This document shows, in pieces, positions 24,473 to 33,774 of a stretch of 64,000 nt of DNA. Source of the stretch: NVTR01 sp036480115 (GTDB taxonomy: Bacteria > Pseudomonadota > Alphaproteobacteria > Rhodobacterales > Rhodobacteraceae); the NCBI GenBank assembly GCA_965224795.1, contig CBDDAE010000001.1:186001-250000 (forward strand), written 5' to 3'. The stretch's first letter is position 1. Each line of letters starts with the position of its first letter. Made by a program: the position numbers and the translations under genes. The notes under the pieces are model-generated. The model made no database searches. It saw only the letters and a list, made by a program, of their open reading frames with translations, and was not told where the DNA came from.

Positions 24473-27265
24473 TTAACTTTCGACCTGTGCGTCGTCGTCG
24501 TCTTCACCCTGATCGGCAATCCAAGCAACAGAAACAACTGTTTCGCCCTTGCCAGTATCAAAAACCTTAACACCACCGGCAGAACGTGACCGGAATGAAA
24601 TGCCATCAACAGGGCAACGAATTGACTGACCTTTGGAAGTCGCCAACATAATCTGGTCGTCAATTTCAACCGGGAAAGACGCCACCAGCTTACCACCGCG
24701 CATGGCTTTATCCATGGCCGCAACGCCCATGCCACCGCGACCGCGAAGCGGGTAATCATGGCTTGAACTGGTTTTACCAGAGCCTTCGGCGGCAATGGTC
24801 AGGATCAGATTTTCGGCCGCTTTCATTTCCTCAAAGCGTTCGGCGGTGATGGCGGCATCGGCGATGATCTCTTCATCCTCGCCACCGTCTTCATCACCGA
24901 CACCGTCTTCATCACCGACACCGTCTTCATCACCGACACCGTCTTCATCACCGACACCGGCCAACGCCCGGCGCATTTTCAGATAGGCAGCGCGTTCTTC
25001 CGGGGTGGCCACGAAATGGCGGATGATAGACATGGACACCAGTTCATCATCTTTGCCCAGTCGGATTCCGCGCACACCGGATGAATCACGGCCCTTAAAG
25101 ACCCGTACCTCAGTAGTGCTAAACCGGATGGCGCGCCCGGATGCAGTGACCAGCATCACGTCGTCATCTTCGGTGCAAATCCGCGCATCCACCATCTGCA
25201 CATTTTCTGGCAGCTTCATGGCGATTTTACCGTTGGCTTTCACATTGGTGAAATCAGACAGCGCATTGCGGCGCACACCACCGGCGGTGGTGGCAAAGAA
25301 AATCTGCAGGTCGTCCCAGTCTTTTTCATCGGCATCCACCGGCATGATAGCGGCAACGGATGCGCCTTGGGACATGGGCAGGATATTGATGATCGCCTTG
25401 CCTTTGGCGGTGCGGCCACCCTGGGGCAGGCGCCATGTCTTCAGTTTGTAGACCATTCCATCGGTGGAAAAGAACAACAGTTGCGTGTGGGTATTGGCCA
25501 CAAACAGGGTGGTGACCACGTCTTCTTCTTTGGTGGCCATACCAGACAGGCCTTTGCCGCCCCGGCGTTGCGCCCGAAAATCGGCCAATGGCGTGCGTTT
25601 GATCCAACCTGACGCGGTGACAGTCACCACCATGTCTTCGCGTTCAATCAGGTCTTCATCTTCCATGTCACCCGACCAGTCAACGATTTCACTGCGCCGG
25701 GGCACCGCGTACCGGTCTTTCACTTCGCGTAGCTCATCAGAAATGATCGCCATTATCCGGTCACGCGAACGCAGAATATCCAGATATTCGCGGATATTGG
25801 CGGCAAGCGTTTGCAGCTCGTCGGTGACTTCTTTGACACCCATGGCCGTCAGGCGTTGCAGGCGCAGTTCCAGAATGGCGCGGGCCTGGGTTTCCGACAG
25901 GTTATAGCTGCCGTCGTCGTTCATCTTATGGGTCGGGTCATCAATTAGCTGGATATATTCAGCGATGTCGCCGGCAGGCCAGCGCCGATCCATCAATTTA
26001 AAACGTGCTTCGGCCGGATCAGCCGAGGACCGGATGGTGGCGACGATTTCATCGACGTTGGAAACAGCCACAGCCAGGCCACACAGGATATGGCTGCGTT
26101 CGCGGGCCTTGCGCAATTCAAACGCGGTGCGTCGCGCCACCACTTCTTCGCGAAAAATGATGAAATAGCTTAGGAAATCCATCAGCGTCAGTTGTTCAGG
26201 ACGTCCGGAATTCAACGCCAGCATGTTGCAGCCGAAACTGGTTTGCATCTGGGTGAACCGGAACAGCTGGTTCAGCACCACCTCGGCAGTTGCGTCGCGT
26301 TTCAGTTCAATCACCACGCGGATACCGATGCGGTCGCTTTCATCACGCACAGCCGAAATGCCTTCGATCTTTTTATCGCGCGACAGTTCTGCGATCTTTT
26401 CGATCATGGTGGCCTTGTTCACCTGATAGGGCACCTCATCCAACACGATGGCAAAACGGTCTTTGCGAATTTCTTCCACCCGGGTTTTGGCACGGATAAT
26501 TACCGAACCGCGCCCTTCCAAATAAGCCTTGCGCGCCCCGGAACGACCCAAAATTATGCCGCCTGTAGGGAAATCGGGGGCAGGGATGTAGTCCATCAGC
26601 CCTTCGATTGACATGTCAGGGTTTTCGATCAGCGCCAGCGTGGCATCCACCACTTCGCCCAGATTATGGGGCGGGATGTTGGTGGCCATGCCCACAGCGA
26701 TACCGCCGCCGCCATTGACCAACATATTGGGGAAACGGGCCGGCAGAACCGTTGGTTCACGGTCTTTACCGTCATAATTGTCCTGAAAATCGACTGTGTC
26801 CTTGTCGATATCATCCAGCATGGCGCGCGCGACCTTTTCTAGCCGCACTTCCGTATAACGAAACGCCGCCGCTTTATCGCCGTCCATCGAGCCAAAGTTG
26901 CCCTGGCCATCCAGCACCGGCAGCGACATGGAAAAATTCTGGGTCATCCGCACCAATGCATCATAGATCGAAGCATCGCCGTGTGGGTGGTATTTACCCA
27001 TGGTGTCGGCCACGGGACGTGCCGATTTACGGTAGGGTTTATCGTGGGTATTGCCGGCTTCATCCATGGCGTAAAGAATGCGCCGATGTACCGGTTTTAG
27101 ACCATCACGCAGGTCCGGAATGGCCCGGCTGACGATGACACTCATGGCGTAGTCGAGATATGAGGTTTTCATCTCATCGACGATGTCGATGGACGGGCCG
27201 TCATACACGGGACGCTCAGGCAGGTTTTCGTCTTCGATATCAGGGGTGTCCGGGGTGTCGCTCAC
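24473..27265 (-). CDS. gyrA: DNA gyrase subunit A
   Basis: GyrA is the DNA-breaking/rejoining subunit of gyrase. The catalytic tyrosine is Tyr137 in AFRYTEVRL. The quinolone-determining region reads HPHGDASIYDALVRM; the position of E. coli Ser83 is Ala98, with Asp102 matching Asp87. The C-terminal pinwheel domain has the GyrA-box-like QRRGGKGLSGM near residue 560. At about residues 771-794 four copies of a Gly-Val-Gly-Asp-Glu-Asp unit, encoded by an 18-bp minisatellite, lengthen an acidic linker. At 930 aa it is longer than E. coli GyrA (875), partly because of this insert. Start is an ATG at 27265. Confidence 0.97.
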   Translation of the reverse strand: MSDTPDTPDIEDENLPERPVYDGPSIDIVDEMKTSYLDYAMSVIVSRAIPDLRDGLKPVHRRILYAMDEAGNTHDKPYRKSARPVADTMGKYHPHGDASIYDALVRMTQNFSMSLPVLDGQGNFGSMDGDKAAAFRYTEVRLEKVARAMLDDIDKDTVDFQDNYDGKDREPTVLPARFPNMLVNGGGGIAVGMATNIPPHNLGEVVDATLALIENPDMSIEGLMDYIPAPDFPTGGIILGRSGARKAYLEGRGSVIIRAKTRVEEIRKDRFAIVLDEVPYQVNKATMIEKIAELSRDKKIEGISAVRDESDRIGIRVVIELKRDATAEVVLNQLFRFTQMQTSFGCNMLALNSGRPEQLTLMDFLSYFIIFREEVVARRTAFELRKARERSHILCGLAVAVSNVDEIVATIRSSADPAEARFKLMDRRWPAGDIAEYIQLIDDPTHKMNDDGSYNLSETQARAILELRLQRLTAMGVKEVTDELQTLAANIREYLDILRSRDRIMAIISDELREVKDRYAVPRRSEIVDWSGDMEDEDLIEREDMVVTVTASGWIKRTPLADFRAQRRGGKGLSGMATKEEDVVTTLFVANTHTQLLFFSTDGMVYKLKTWRLPQGGRTAKGKAIINILPMSQGASVAAIMPVDADEKDWDDLQIFFATTAGGVRRNALSDFTNVKANGKIAMKLPENVQMVDARICTEDDDVMLVTASGRAIRFSTTEVRVFKGRDSSGVRGIRLGKDDELVSMSIIRHFVATPEERAAYLKMRRALAGVGDEDGVGDEDGVGDEDGVGDEDGGEDEEIIADAAITAERFEEMKAAENLILTIAAEGSGKTSSSHDYPLRGRGGMGVAAMDKAMRGGKLVASFPVEIDDQIMLATSKGQSIRCPVDGISFRSRSAGGVKVFDTGKGETVVSVAWIADQGEDDDDAQVES
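24883..24954. repeat. four perfect tandem 18-bp repeats inside gyrA
   Basis: The unit CACCGTCTTCATCACCGA occurs four times without mismatch. Being 18 bp long, gain or loss of units keeps the gyrA frame and changes the number of Gly-Val-Gly-Asp-Glu-Asp hexapeptides. Confidence 0.97.
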
Positions 27266-27365
27266 GTGAAATCTCGCCTGTATTGCCGCATTGGAAATTA
27301 CTTAATCCCAAACTACCACCCCTAGGGGGTTTGGGCAATGGTTTGGGGCTTATTTTGTTACCTGT

Positions 27366-27379
27366 TTGACCATGGTCAA
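27366..27379. promoter_or_regulatory. 14-bp perfect palindrome between gyrA and the M20 operon
   Basis: TTGACCATGGTCAA reads the same on both strands. Each end carries TTGACC, which resembles a -35 hexamer in either direction. It is about 100 bp before gyrA and 120 bp before the divergent operon, so it could serve as shared promoter element or operator. A second palindrome, CCCCTAGGGG, lies at about 27320-27329. Confidence 0.35.
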
Positions 27380-27459
27380 TGCGGCCAATTTGCGGCCCTA
27401 AAAATACCGGTTTGCCGCTGTTCGTTTTGCTATGTTCCGGACGGTAGTTGAAAACGGTA

Positions 27460-27487
27460 TTGAACCCGTTGACGCTGGCGCTACACT
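27460..27487 (+). promoter_or_regulatory. candidate promoter of the M20/ABC operon
   Basis: TTGAAC (27460-27465) and TACACT (27482-27487) are 16 bases apart. A start site about 7 bases later would fall just before the TTG start at 27500, giving a nearly leaderless message. Motif reading only. Confidence 0.3.
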
Positions 27488-27499
27488 GGCCCCGATACA

Positions 27500-28807
27500 T
27501 TGGGAGACGACGAGATCACTGACAAAGTCGAAAAACTTACAGCAGCAATTGACGCGCGCCGGGAAGATCTGATCGCGTTGACGCAGGACCTGATCCGCAT
27601 GCCGACGATCAATCCACCGGGCGATAACTACTTGGAAATATGCGAATATCTGGCGCGCCGTCTGCACGGGCAGGGGTTTGAGATTGAAATGATCCGTGCC
27701 CATGGCGCCATTGCCGACAGCGATAAGTACCCCCGTTGGAATGTGGTTGCACGTCGGGAAGGCAAGTACCCCGGCGAATGCGTGCATTTCAATTCCCACG
27801 TTGATGTGGTCGAGGTGGGGCGCGGCTGGACGTTTGACCCGTTTGGCGGCGAATTGGCTGACGGTAAGATTTATGGCCGGGGTTCCTGTGACATGAAGGG
27901 CGGTTTGGCCGCATCCATCATCGCGGTTGAGGCCTTTCTTGAGGTTTATCCAAATTTTGCCGGGGCGATTGAGATTTCCGGCACCGCAGATGAAGAAAGC
28001 GGCGGCCATGGCGGCGTGGCGTATTTGGCGGAAAATGGGTTCTTTTCACCGGAGCGGGTCCAGCATGTGATAATACCAGAACCGCTAAACAAAGACCGCG
28101 TGTGTTTGGGTCATCGCGGTGTCTGGTGGGCCGAAATTGAGACATACGGTGAAATTGCCCATGGTTCCATGCCGTTCCTAGGCGACTGCGCTGTGCGCCA
28201 TATGGGCAATGTAGTGCGGGAAATGGAGGATACTTTGTATCCGGCGCTGGCCCTTAAACGTACCGACATGCCTGTGGTGCCAGAGGGTGCCAAGCAATCC
28301 ACCATGAACATCAATTCGATCCATGGCGGACAGGCGGAATTGCCGGATGATTACACCGGCCTGCCGTCCCCTTGTGTGCCTGACAGTTGCCGGATGGTGA
28401 TTGACCGGCGGTTCCTGTTGGAAGAAAACATCGACGATGTGCAGGCCGAAATCGGTGCGGTGTTGGAAACCGTGAAAAACCGATGCCCGACCTTCACCTA
28501 TGACATTCGCGAAATGCACAGGGTGCTGCCAACAATGACCGATAAGGATGCGCCGGTGGTCACGACCGTTGCCAGGGCGATCAAGGACGTTTTGGGCAAA
28601 GAGCCGGAATATGTTGTTTCCCCAGGCACTTACGATCAAAAACACATCGACCGGATCGGCAAATTGAAGAACTGCATCGCCTATGGGCCCGGCATTCTGG
28701 ATCTGGCGCATAAGCCGGATGAATACATCGGTGTGCAGGATATGGTTGACAGCGCTCATGTTATGGGGCGCTCTTTACTTGAGCTTTTGGGAATGCCGGA
28801 AACCTGA
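27500..28807 (+). CDS. M20-family amidohydrolase (ArgE/DapE type)
   Basis: M20 metallohydrolases remove acyl groups or cleave dipeptides with a two-zinc centre. The 435-aa sequence has the expected ligands in order: His in FNSHVDVVEVG (~100), bridging Asp in YGRGSCDMKGG (~128), catalytic Glu pair in TADEESGGHGG (~165), and a late His in LAHKPDEYIG (~410). ArgE and DapE cannot be told apart by this. Position ahead of a dipeptide-type ABC transporter suggests hydrolysis of an imported N-acyl amino acid or dipeptide. Start is a TTG without a strong ribosome-binding site, so the exact N-terminus is uncertain. Divergent from gyrA. Confidence 0.85.
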   Translation: MGDDEITDKVEKLTAAIDARREDLIALTQDLIRMPTINPPGDNYLEICEYLARRLHGQGFEIEMIRAHGAIADSDKYPRWNVVARREGKYPGECVHFNSHVDVVEVGRGWTFDPFGGELADGKIYGRGSCDMKGGLAASIIAVEAFLEVYPNFAGAIEISGTADEESGGHGGVAYLAENGFFSPERVQHVIIPEPLNKDRVCLGHRGVWWAEIETYGEIAHGSMPFLGDCAVRHMGNVVREMEDTLYPALALKRTDMPVVPEGAKQSTMNINSIHGGQAELPDDYTGLPSPCVPDSCRMVIDRRFLLEENIDDVQAEIGAVLETVKNRCPTFTYDIREMHRVLPTMTDKDAPVVTTVARAIKDVLGKEPEYVVSPGTYDQKHIDRIGKLKNCIAYGPGILDLAHKPDEYIGVQDMVDSAHVMGRSLLELLGMPET

Positions 28808-28834
28808 GTTTTGAAATCAAATGGGAGAGAAACG

Positions 28835-30316
28835 ATGAAACACCTGAAGATGAGCATTGCACTGGCCGGGGCCATGGCCGTTCTGGGGGGCGCTGCGTTC
28901 GCGGCGCAAACCGACATTACCGTTGGTATGCAGTTGGAACCGCCACATCTGGACCCAACCAGCGCCGCCGCTGGTGCTATTGACCAAGTGGTTTATGCTA
29001 ATATATTTGAAGGACTTACACGGTTTAATTCAAGTGGCGCGATCATTGCCGGACTGGCCGAAAGCTGGGATATATCTGATGATGGGTTGACCTATGTGTT
29101 CCATCTGCATTCGGGTGTGATGTTCCATGACGGCACGTCGATGGACGCCGAGGATGTGGTGTTCTCGCTGGACCGCGCACGGGCCGAAGACAGCACCAAT
29201 GCGCAAAAGGCGTTGTTTGAGGGTATCGATTCCGTGGTGGCCACTGACGCTAGCACCGTTACCATCACCTTAAGCGCGCCAAACGGATCGTTCCTGTTCA
29301 ATCTGGCCTGGGGTGACGCTGTTATTGTCGCGCCGGAAAGCATTGAAAACATTACGACTAATCCGATTGGCACTGGCCCTTTTACCTTCACCAACTGGGT
29401 GCAGGGTGATAAGATCGAAATCACCAAGAACGCCGACTATTGGGGCACACCCGCCAAGCTGGACAGCGCCACGTTCAAATTCATCTCCGACCCCACAGCC
29501 GCCTTTGCTGCCGTGATGGCCGAAGATGTGGATGCGTTTCCGGGCTTTCCGGCGCCTGAAAACCTGCCACAGTTTGATGCCGATCCGCGCTTTACTGTGC
29601 TGGTTGGATCGACAGAAGGCGAAACCATTCTGTCCACCAACAACCTGCAACCGCCATTTGACAATGTGATGGTTCGCAAGGCGCTGGCCCATGCGATTGA
29701 CCGTCAGGCGATCATTGATGGGGCGATGTTTGGTTACGGCACGCCGATCGGTAGCCATTTTGCACCACACAACCCGGCATATCTGGATCTGACAGGCAAT
29801 TCCGAATACGACCCTGATAAGGCCCGCGCTTTGCTGGCAGAGGCCGGTTTTGCCGACGGTTTTACCACCACACTGAAACTGCCGCCGCCATCCTATGCAC
29901 GTCGTGGCGGGGAAATCATCGCCGCACAGCTGGCCGAAGTGGGGATCACCGCCGAGATTAGCAATCTGGAATGGGCGCAGTGGCTGGAACAGGTGTTCAG
30001 GGGCAAGGATTTTGGCCTGACCATCGTCAGCCATACGGAACCCATGGATATCAATATCTACGCGCGTCCGGATTATTACTTCCAGTATGACAGCGCGGCG
30101 TTTCAAAGCCTGATGGATGATCTGAGTGCGGAGACTGATCCAAGCAGTCGCACGATGATCATGCAGGCGGCGCAGATCAAGATTTCCGAAGAATACGTGA
30201 ACGGTTATCTGTTCCAATTGGCAGCACTGGGTGTCGCCAATTCCAAGATCGTTGGGCTTTGGGAAAACGCGCCGACACAGGCCACTGACCTGACGGCGGT
30301 TTACTGGGAAGACTAA
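28835..30316 (+). CDS. ABC transporter substrate-binding protein, peptide/nickel family 5
   Basis: This periplasmic binding protein (493 aa) has a signal peptide (MKHLKMSIALAGAMAV, cleavage after AFAA) and the family-5 features: an early VYANIFEGLTRFNS, the GTGPFTFTNWVQGDKIEITKN-like segment, and VRKALAHAIDRQAIID near the middle. Such proteins deliver peptides or related compounds to Dpp/Opp permeases. The ATG at 28835 has GGGAGAGAAACG upstream and gives a proper signal peptide; a TTG at 28811 does not. A hairpin follows the gene, usual where binding protein must outnumber permease. Confidence 0.92.
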   Translation: MKHLKMSIALAGAMAVLGGAAFAAQTDITVGMQLEPPHLDPTSAAAGAIDQVVYANIFEGLTRFNSSGAIIAGLAESWDISDDGLTYVFHLHSGVMFHDGTSMDAEDVVFSLDRARAEDSTNAQKALFEGIDSVVATDASTVTITLSAPNGSFLFNLAWGDAVIVAPESIENITTNPIGTGPFTFTNWVQGDKIEITKNADYWGTPAKLDSATFKFISDPTAAFAAVMAEDVDAFPGFPAPENLPQFDADPRFTVLVGSTEGETILSTNNLQPPFDNVMVRKALAHAIDRQAIIDGAMFGYGTPIGSHFAPHNPAYLDLTGNSEYDPDKARALLAEAGFADGFTTTLKLPPPSYARRGGEIIAAQLAEVGITAEISNLEWAQWLEQVFRGKDFGLTIVSHTEPMDINIYARPDYYFQYDSAAFQSLMDDLSAETDPSSRTMIMQAAQIKISEEYVNGYLFQLAALGVANSKIVGLWENAPTQATDLTAVYWED

Positions 30317-30325
30317 AGTATCGAG

Positions 30326-30349
30326 GGTCCCGGGCACATTCCCGGGGCC
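30326..30349 (+). terminator. stem-loop between binding protein and permease genes
   Basis: GGTCCCGGG (30326-30334) pairs with CCCGGGGCC (30341-30349) around a 6-base loop, followed by TTTC. It probably stabilises the upstream message and partly attenuates transcription into the permease genes. Confidence 0.65.
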
Positions 30350-30377
30350 TTTCACCTAACGCGGAATATCCCCGAAA

Positions 30378-31325
30378 ATGCTGCGCTACACCCTGAAACG
30401 CCTGTTATCCCTCGCGCTTAGCCTGATCGTGGCCAGCGTGGTGATTTTTGTGGCGATAGAGGTGGTGCCGGGTGACCCCGCCGTCTTCATGCTGGGGATC
30501 AATGCCCAGGAAGATACGCTTGCGGCTCTGCGTGAAGAACTGGGGCTGAACACCACCATGGTTCAGCGGTATCTGGGCTGGATCACCGGGCTGGTGCAGG
30601 GGGATTTTGGCACGTCCTACACCTATCGTACGCCGGTTGCTGATATGATCGGTGAGCGTATGTGGGTGTCATTGCCGCTGGCGCTTTTTGCACTGACGCT
30701 GTCGACCCTGATCGCTTTTCCCGCCGGTATTCTGGCCGCCACACATCGAGGATCAATCTGGGATGTGATCATCATGGGGGTGACGCAACTGGGCATCGCC
30801 ATTCCGAATTTCTGGTTCGCCATGCTGATGGTGCTGGTGTTTGCCATCAACCTGCGCTGGTTTTCGGCGGGCGGTTTTCCGGGCTGGGACGAGGGACTGT
30901 TTGTCGGGCTAAAGGCCTTGCTATTGCCCGCCATATCTCTGGCCTTGCCGCAAGCATCGATATTGGCCCGCGTCATGCGAAGCGCCCTGTTGGACACATT
31001 GGACGAGGATTTCATCCGGACCGCCCGCGCCAAGGGGCTGACCACTGGCCAGACACTGCGGCGTCATGCCTTGCGTAACGCCATGATCCCGGTGCTGACC
31101 ATCATCGGGTTACAGTTTTCGTTTCTGCTGGCAGGCGCGATCATCATCGAAAACGTGTTTTTCCTGCCGGGGCTGGGGCGGTTGGTGTTTCAATCGATCA
31201 GCCAGCGGGATTTGATCGTGGTGGAAAGCGTCGTCATGCTGCTGGTTTTTGCCGTGGTGATGGTGAATTTTGCGGTTGATCTGGCCTATGCTGCCGTTGA
31301 TCCCAGATTGCGCAGGCGCGCATGA
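30378..31325 (+). CDS. ABC transporter permease, DppB type
   Basis: An inner-membrane permease of 315 aa with about six spans. The N-terminus (YTLKRLLSLALSLIVASVVIF) is typical of DppB/OppB. The cytoplasmic EAA loop that docks the ATPase reads TARAKGLTTGQTLRRHALRNAMIP at about 212-235. Its stop overlaps the start of the next permease (ATGA), so they form a heterodimer unit. Confidence 0.93.
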   Translation: MLRYTLKRLLSLALSLIVASVVIFVAIEVVPGDPAVFMLGINAQEDTLAALREELGLNTTMVQRYLGWITGLVQGDFGTSYTYRTPVADMIGERMWVSLPLALFALTLSTLIAFPAGILAATHRGSIWDVIIMGVTQLGIAIPNFWFAMLMVLVFAINLRWFSAGGFPGWDEGLFVGLKALLLPAISLALPQASILARVMRSALLDTLDEDFIRTARAKGLTTGQTLRRHALRNAMIPVLTIIGLQFSFLLAGAIIIENVFFLPGLGRLVFQSISQRDLIVVESVVMLLVFAVVMVNFAVDLAYAAVDPRLRRRA

Positions 31326-32179
31326 GCGATACCGCCGAAACCGGCTGGATCAAACCGGCGCTGCGGTCCCGCAACCTGATGCTGGGGCTGATCCTGACGC
31401 TGGTGTTTGTCGGTGCGGCGCTGTTGTCCTACCTCTGGACACCGTTTGACGTCACCAAAATGAACATCCCGGATAAGCTGCAAACCCCGACCGGCGAACA
31501 CTGGTTCGGAACCGACCATTTTGGGCGCGACATTTTCTCGATGATCATGGTTGGGGCTCGAACATCCATCGCCGTGGCACTGGTTGCGGTGACGATCGGC
31601 ATGGTACTAGGCGTTCCGCTTGGCCTGTGGGCGGCGGCGCGGTCTGGCAGTCTGATGGATGAAATCATCATGCGCGGCAATGATCTGGTGTTTGCCTTTC
31701 CAGCGTTACTGATCGCCATCCTGATCACCGCGATTTTCGGCCCCTCGGCCCTGAACGCCATCATCGCCATCGGTATTTTTAACATTCCGGTTTTTGCCCG
31801 CCTGACGCGCGGTGCGGCGCTGTCACTGTGGACCCGCGATTACGTGATGTCGGCGCGGGTGTCCGGCAAGGGCGCCGTGCGGATTTCCACCGAACACATC
31901 CTGCCCAACATCCTGAACCTGCTGATTGTGCAGGGCACCATTCAGTTCAGTCTTGGAATTTTGGCCGAGGCGGGCCTGTCCTATGTGGGCCTTGGGGCGC
32001 AACCGCCGATCCCCAGTTGGGGGCGGATGTTGGCGGACAGCCAAACGATGATTTCCTTTGCCCCACATCTGGCGTTGTTTCCCGGTTTTGCCATCCTGTT
32101 CACCGTGCTGGGCCTGAACCTGATGGGCGATGGATTGCGCGATCTGTTTGATCCACGGTTGCGGAGGGCGCGGGGATGA
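31322..32179 (+). CDS. ABC transporter permease, DppC type
   Basis: Second permease of the dipeptide-type importer, 285 aa. It has the DppC signature HWFGTDHFGRDIFSMIMVGAR after the first span, a periplasmic feature of this group, and the EAA loop ARVSGKGAVRISTEHILPN at ~177-195. The C-terminal segment ends GDGLRDLFDPRLRRARG, which is typical. It overlaps both the upstream permease and the downstream ATPase gene by 4 bp. Confidence 0.93.
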   Translation: MSDTAETGWIKPALRSRNLMLGLILTLVFVGAALLSYLWTPFDVTKMNIPDKLQTPTGEHWFGTDHFGRDIFSMIMVGARTSIAVALVAVTIGMVLGVPLGLWAAARSGSLMDEIIMRGNDLVFAFPALLIAILITAIFGPSALNAIIAIGIFNIPVFARLTRGAALSLWTRDYVMSARVSGKGAVRISTEHILPNILNLLIVQGTIQFSLGILAEAGLSYVGLGAQPPIPSWGRMLADSQTMISFAPHLALFPGFAILFTVLGLNLMGDGLRDLFDPRLRRARG

Positions 32180-33762
32180 ATCTGTTGACCATTCGCGATC
32201 TGACCCTGTCGATCCATGGCACAGAAATCCTGCGGGATGTGGATCTGTCGGTGGATGCCGGGCAAATTGTTGGGATCATTGGTGAGAGCGGGTCGGGCAA
32301 ATCCATGACCGCGTTTAGCATCATGCAACTGTTGCCGCGTGGGTCTGTGACGACGGGGTCAATCACCCTGAACGGGATCGAGTTGCTGAACGCCGATGAG
32401 GACACCATGTGTGGGTTGCGGGGCAATGATATTGGTATGGTGTTTCAGGAACCCATGACGGCGCTGAACCCGGTGAAAACCATCGGGTCGCAGGTGGCGG
32501 AAACCATCCTGATTCATGGGTCAGGGAGCAGGGCCGAGGCCAAGGCGCGGGCGCGCGATGTGCTGAACCGGGTGGGATTGCCCGAGGCCCAGTTTCCGCT
32601 GTCGCGGTATCCGCATGAATTATCAGGTGGGCAACGTCAGCGGGTGGTGATTGCCATGGCGATTGCTTTGCGCCCCAAACTGCTGATAGCCGATGAACCG
32701 ACAACGGCGCTGGATGTGACCACACAGGCGCAAATTCTGGACCTGCTTAGGCGGCTGGTGCGAGAGGACGATATGGGCCTGATCATGATAACACATGATC
32801 TGGCAGTGGTGTCGGATATGGCCGATGAAATTGTGATCATGAAAGACGGTGTTGTCGTGGAAACCGGTGCCGCCAAAACGCTGTTTCGGGAAATGAATCA
32901 CCCATATACACGGGCGTTGTTTGAGGCGTCATCCCATGTGCCGGATCGGGATGGGGCCGGCGACGGAACGCAGCTGTTGCGTGTTCAGGGTGTTAGCCGG
33001 GATTACCGGATGCCGCGTAAAACGGTGTTCGGCGCAGTGCCGGTATTTCGCGCCGTCGACAACGTGTCTTTCACTGTTGAGCGGGGCGAAAGCCTGGGGT
33101 TGGTGGGGGAAAGCGGCTGCGGAAAATCGACCCTGACGCGCGCCATTCTTGGGCTTGAGGAAGTGCAGGAAGGGGCCATTGAAATCGAAGGTGAACCGGT
33201 GTTTTCAGATCACCATGTAAACCTGAATGTACGGCGCAAAATGCAAGTGGTGTTTCAGGATCCTTATGGGTCATTTAACCCCCGCTGGAAGGTGCGCCGG
33301 TTGGTTGGGGAACCTTTTCATTTACTGGAGAAAGCACCTGAAGACCCCCGCTCACGGGTGGACGAAGCACTTGTCAGCGTCGGCCTTGAAGCATCTGACG
33401 CCGACAAATACATTCACGAATTTTCCGGCGGTCAACGCCAGCGTATTGCCATAGCGCGTGCCCTGATCCTGCGCCCGGAACTGATCATTCTGGATGAGGC
33501 TGTTTCGGCGCTGGATGTGTCAATCCGGGCGCAAATCCTTGATCTGCTGGCGGACCTTTCGGATCGGCTAGGGCTGACCTATCTGTTCATTTCCCATGAT
33601 CTAAGCGTCGTGCGCTCGATCACCGATCGGGTGCTGGTGATGCGGGCCGGAAAGATTGTGGAACAGGGGGCGACAGAAGATGTGTTTGAGAACCCACAAC
33701 ACGCCTATACCAAGACATTGATCGCGGCGGCCCCGCGGTTGCCCGATGCCATTTCCGCCTGA
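32176..33762 (+). CDS. ABC transporter ATPase with two fused ATP-binding domains (DppD-DppF type)
   Basis: This 528-aa protein carries both ATPase halves that Dpp systems usually encode separately. Domain 1: Walker A GESGSGKS (~36-43), signature LSGGQRQR (~152), Walker B LLIADEP. Domain 2: Walker A GESGCGKS (~309-316), signature FSGGQRQR (~417), Walker B LIILDEAVSALD. The second Walker B has DEA rather than DEP, common in DppF-type halves. Fused forms are known (YejF, GsiA). Overlaps the DppC gene by 4 bp and is 12 bp before the aldehyde dehydrogenase. Confidence 0.94.
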   Translation: MNLLTIRDLTLSIHGTEILRDVDLSVDAGQIVGIIGESGSGKSMTAFSIMQLLPRGSVTTGSITLNGIELLNADEDTMCGLRGNDIGMVFQEPMTALNPVKTIGSQVAETILIHGSGSRAEAKARARDVLNRVGLPEAQFPLSRYPHELSGGQRQRVVIAMAIALRPKLLIADEPTTALDVTTQAQILDLLRRLVREDDMGLIMITHDLAVVSDMADEIVIMKDGVVVETGAAKTLFREMNHPYTRALFEASSHVPDRDGAGDGTQLLRVQGVSRDYRMPRKTVFGAVPVFRAVDNVSFTVERGESLGLVGESGCGKSTLTRAILGLEEVQEGAIEIEGEPVFSDHHVNLNVRRKMQVVFQDPYGSFNPRWKVRRLVGEPFHLLEKAPEDPRSRVDEALVSVGLEASDADKYIHEFSGGQRQRIAIARALILRPELIILDEAVSALDVSIRAQILDLLADLSDRLGLTYLFISHDLSVVRSITDRVLVMRAGKIVEQGATEDVFENPQHAYTKTLIAAAPRLPDAISA

Positions 33763-33774
33763 AGGACTGATAAC

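Noticed and set aside
24269..24589. Plus-strand ORF of 106 codons
   Set aside because: It begins at TTG without a ribosome-binding site, and its second half runs antisense through the end of gyrA; no recognisable protein features.
24883..24954. CRISPR-like repeat array
   Set aside because: The units are 18 bp, contiguous, without spacers and in frame with gyrA; this is a coding minisatellite.
24795..27132. Several plus-strand ORFs across gyrA
   Set aside because: All are antisense to gyrA and serine/arginine-rich shadow frames without start signals.
29270..30355. 361-codon minus-strand ORF
   Set aside because: It lies antisense to the clear peptide-binding protein gene and its composition (many His, Arg, Gln) is that of a shadow frame.
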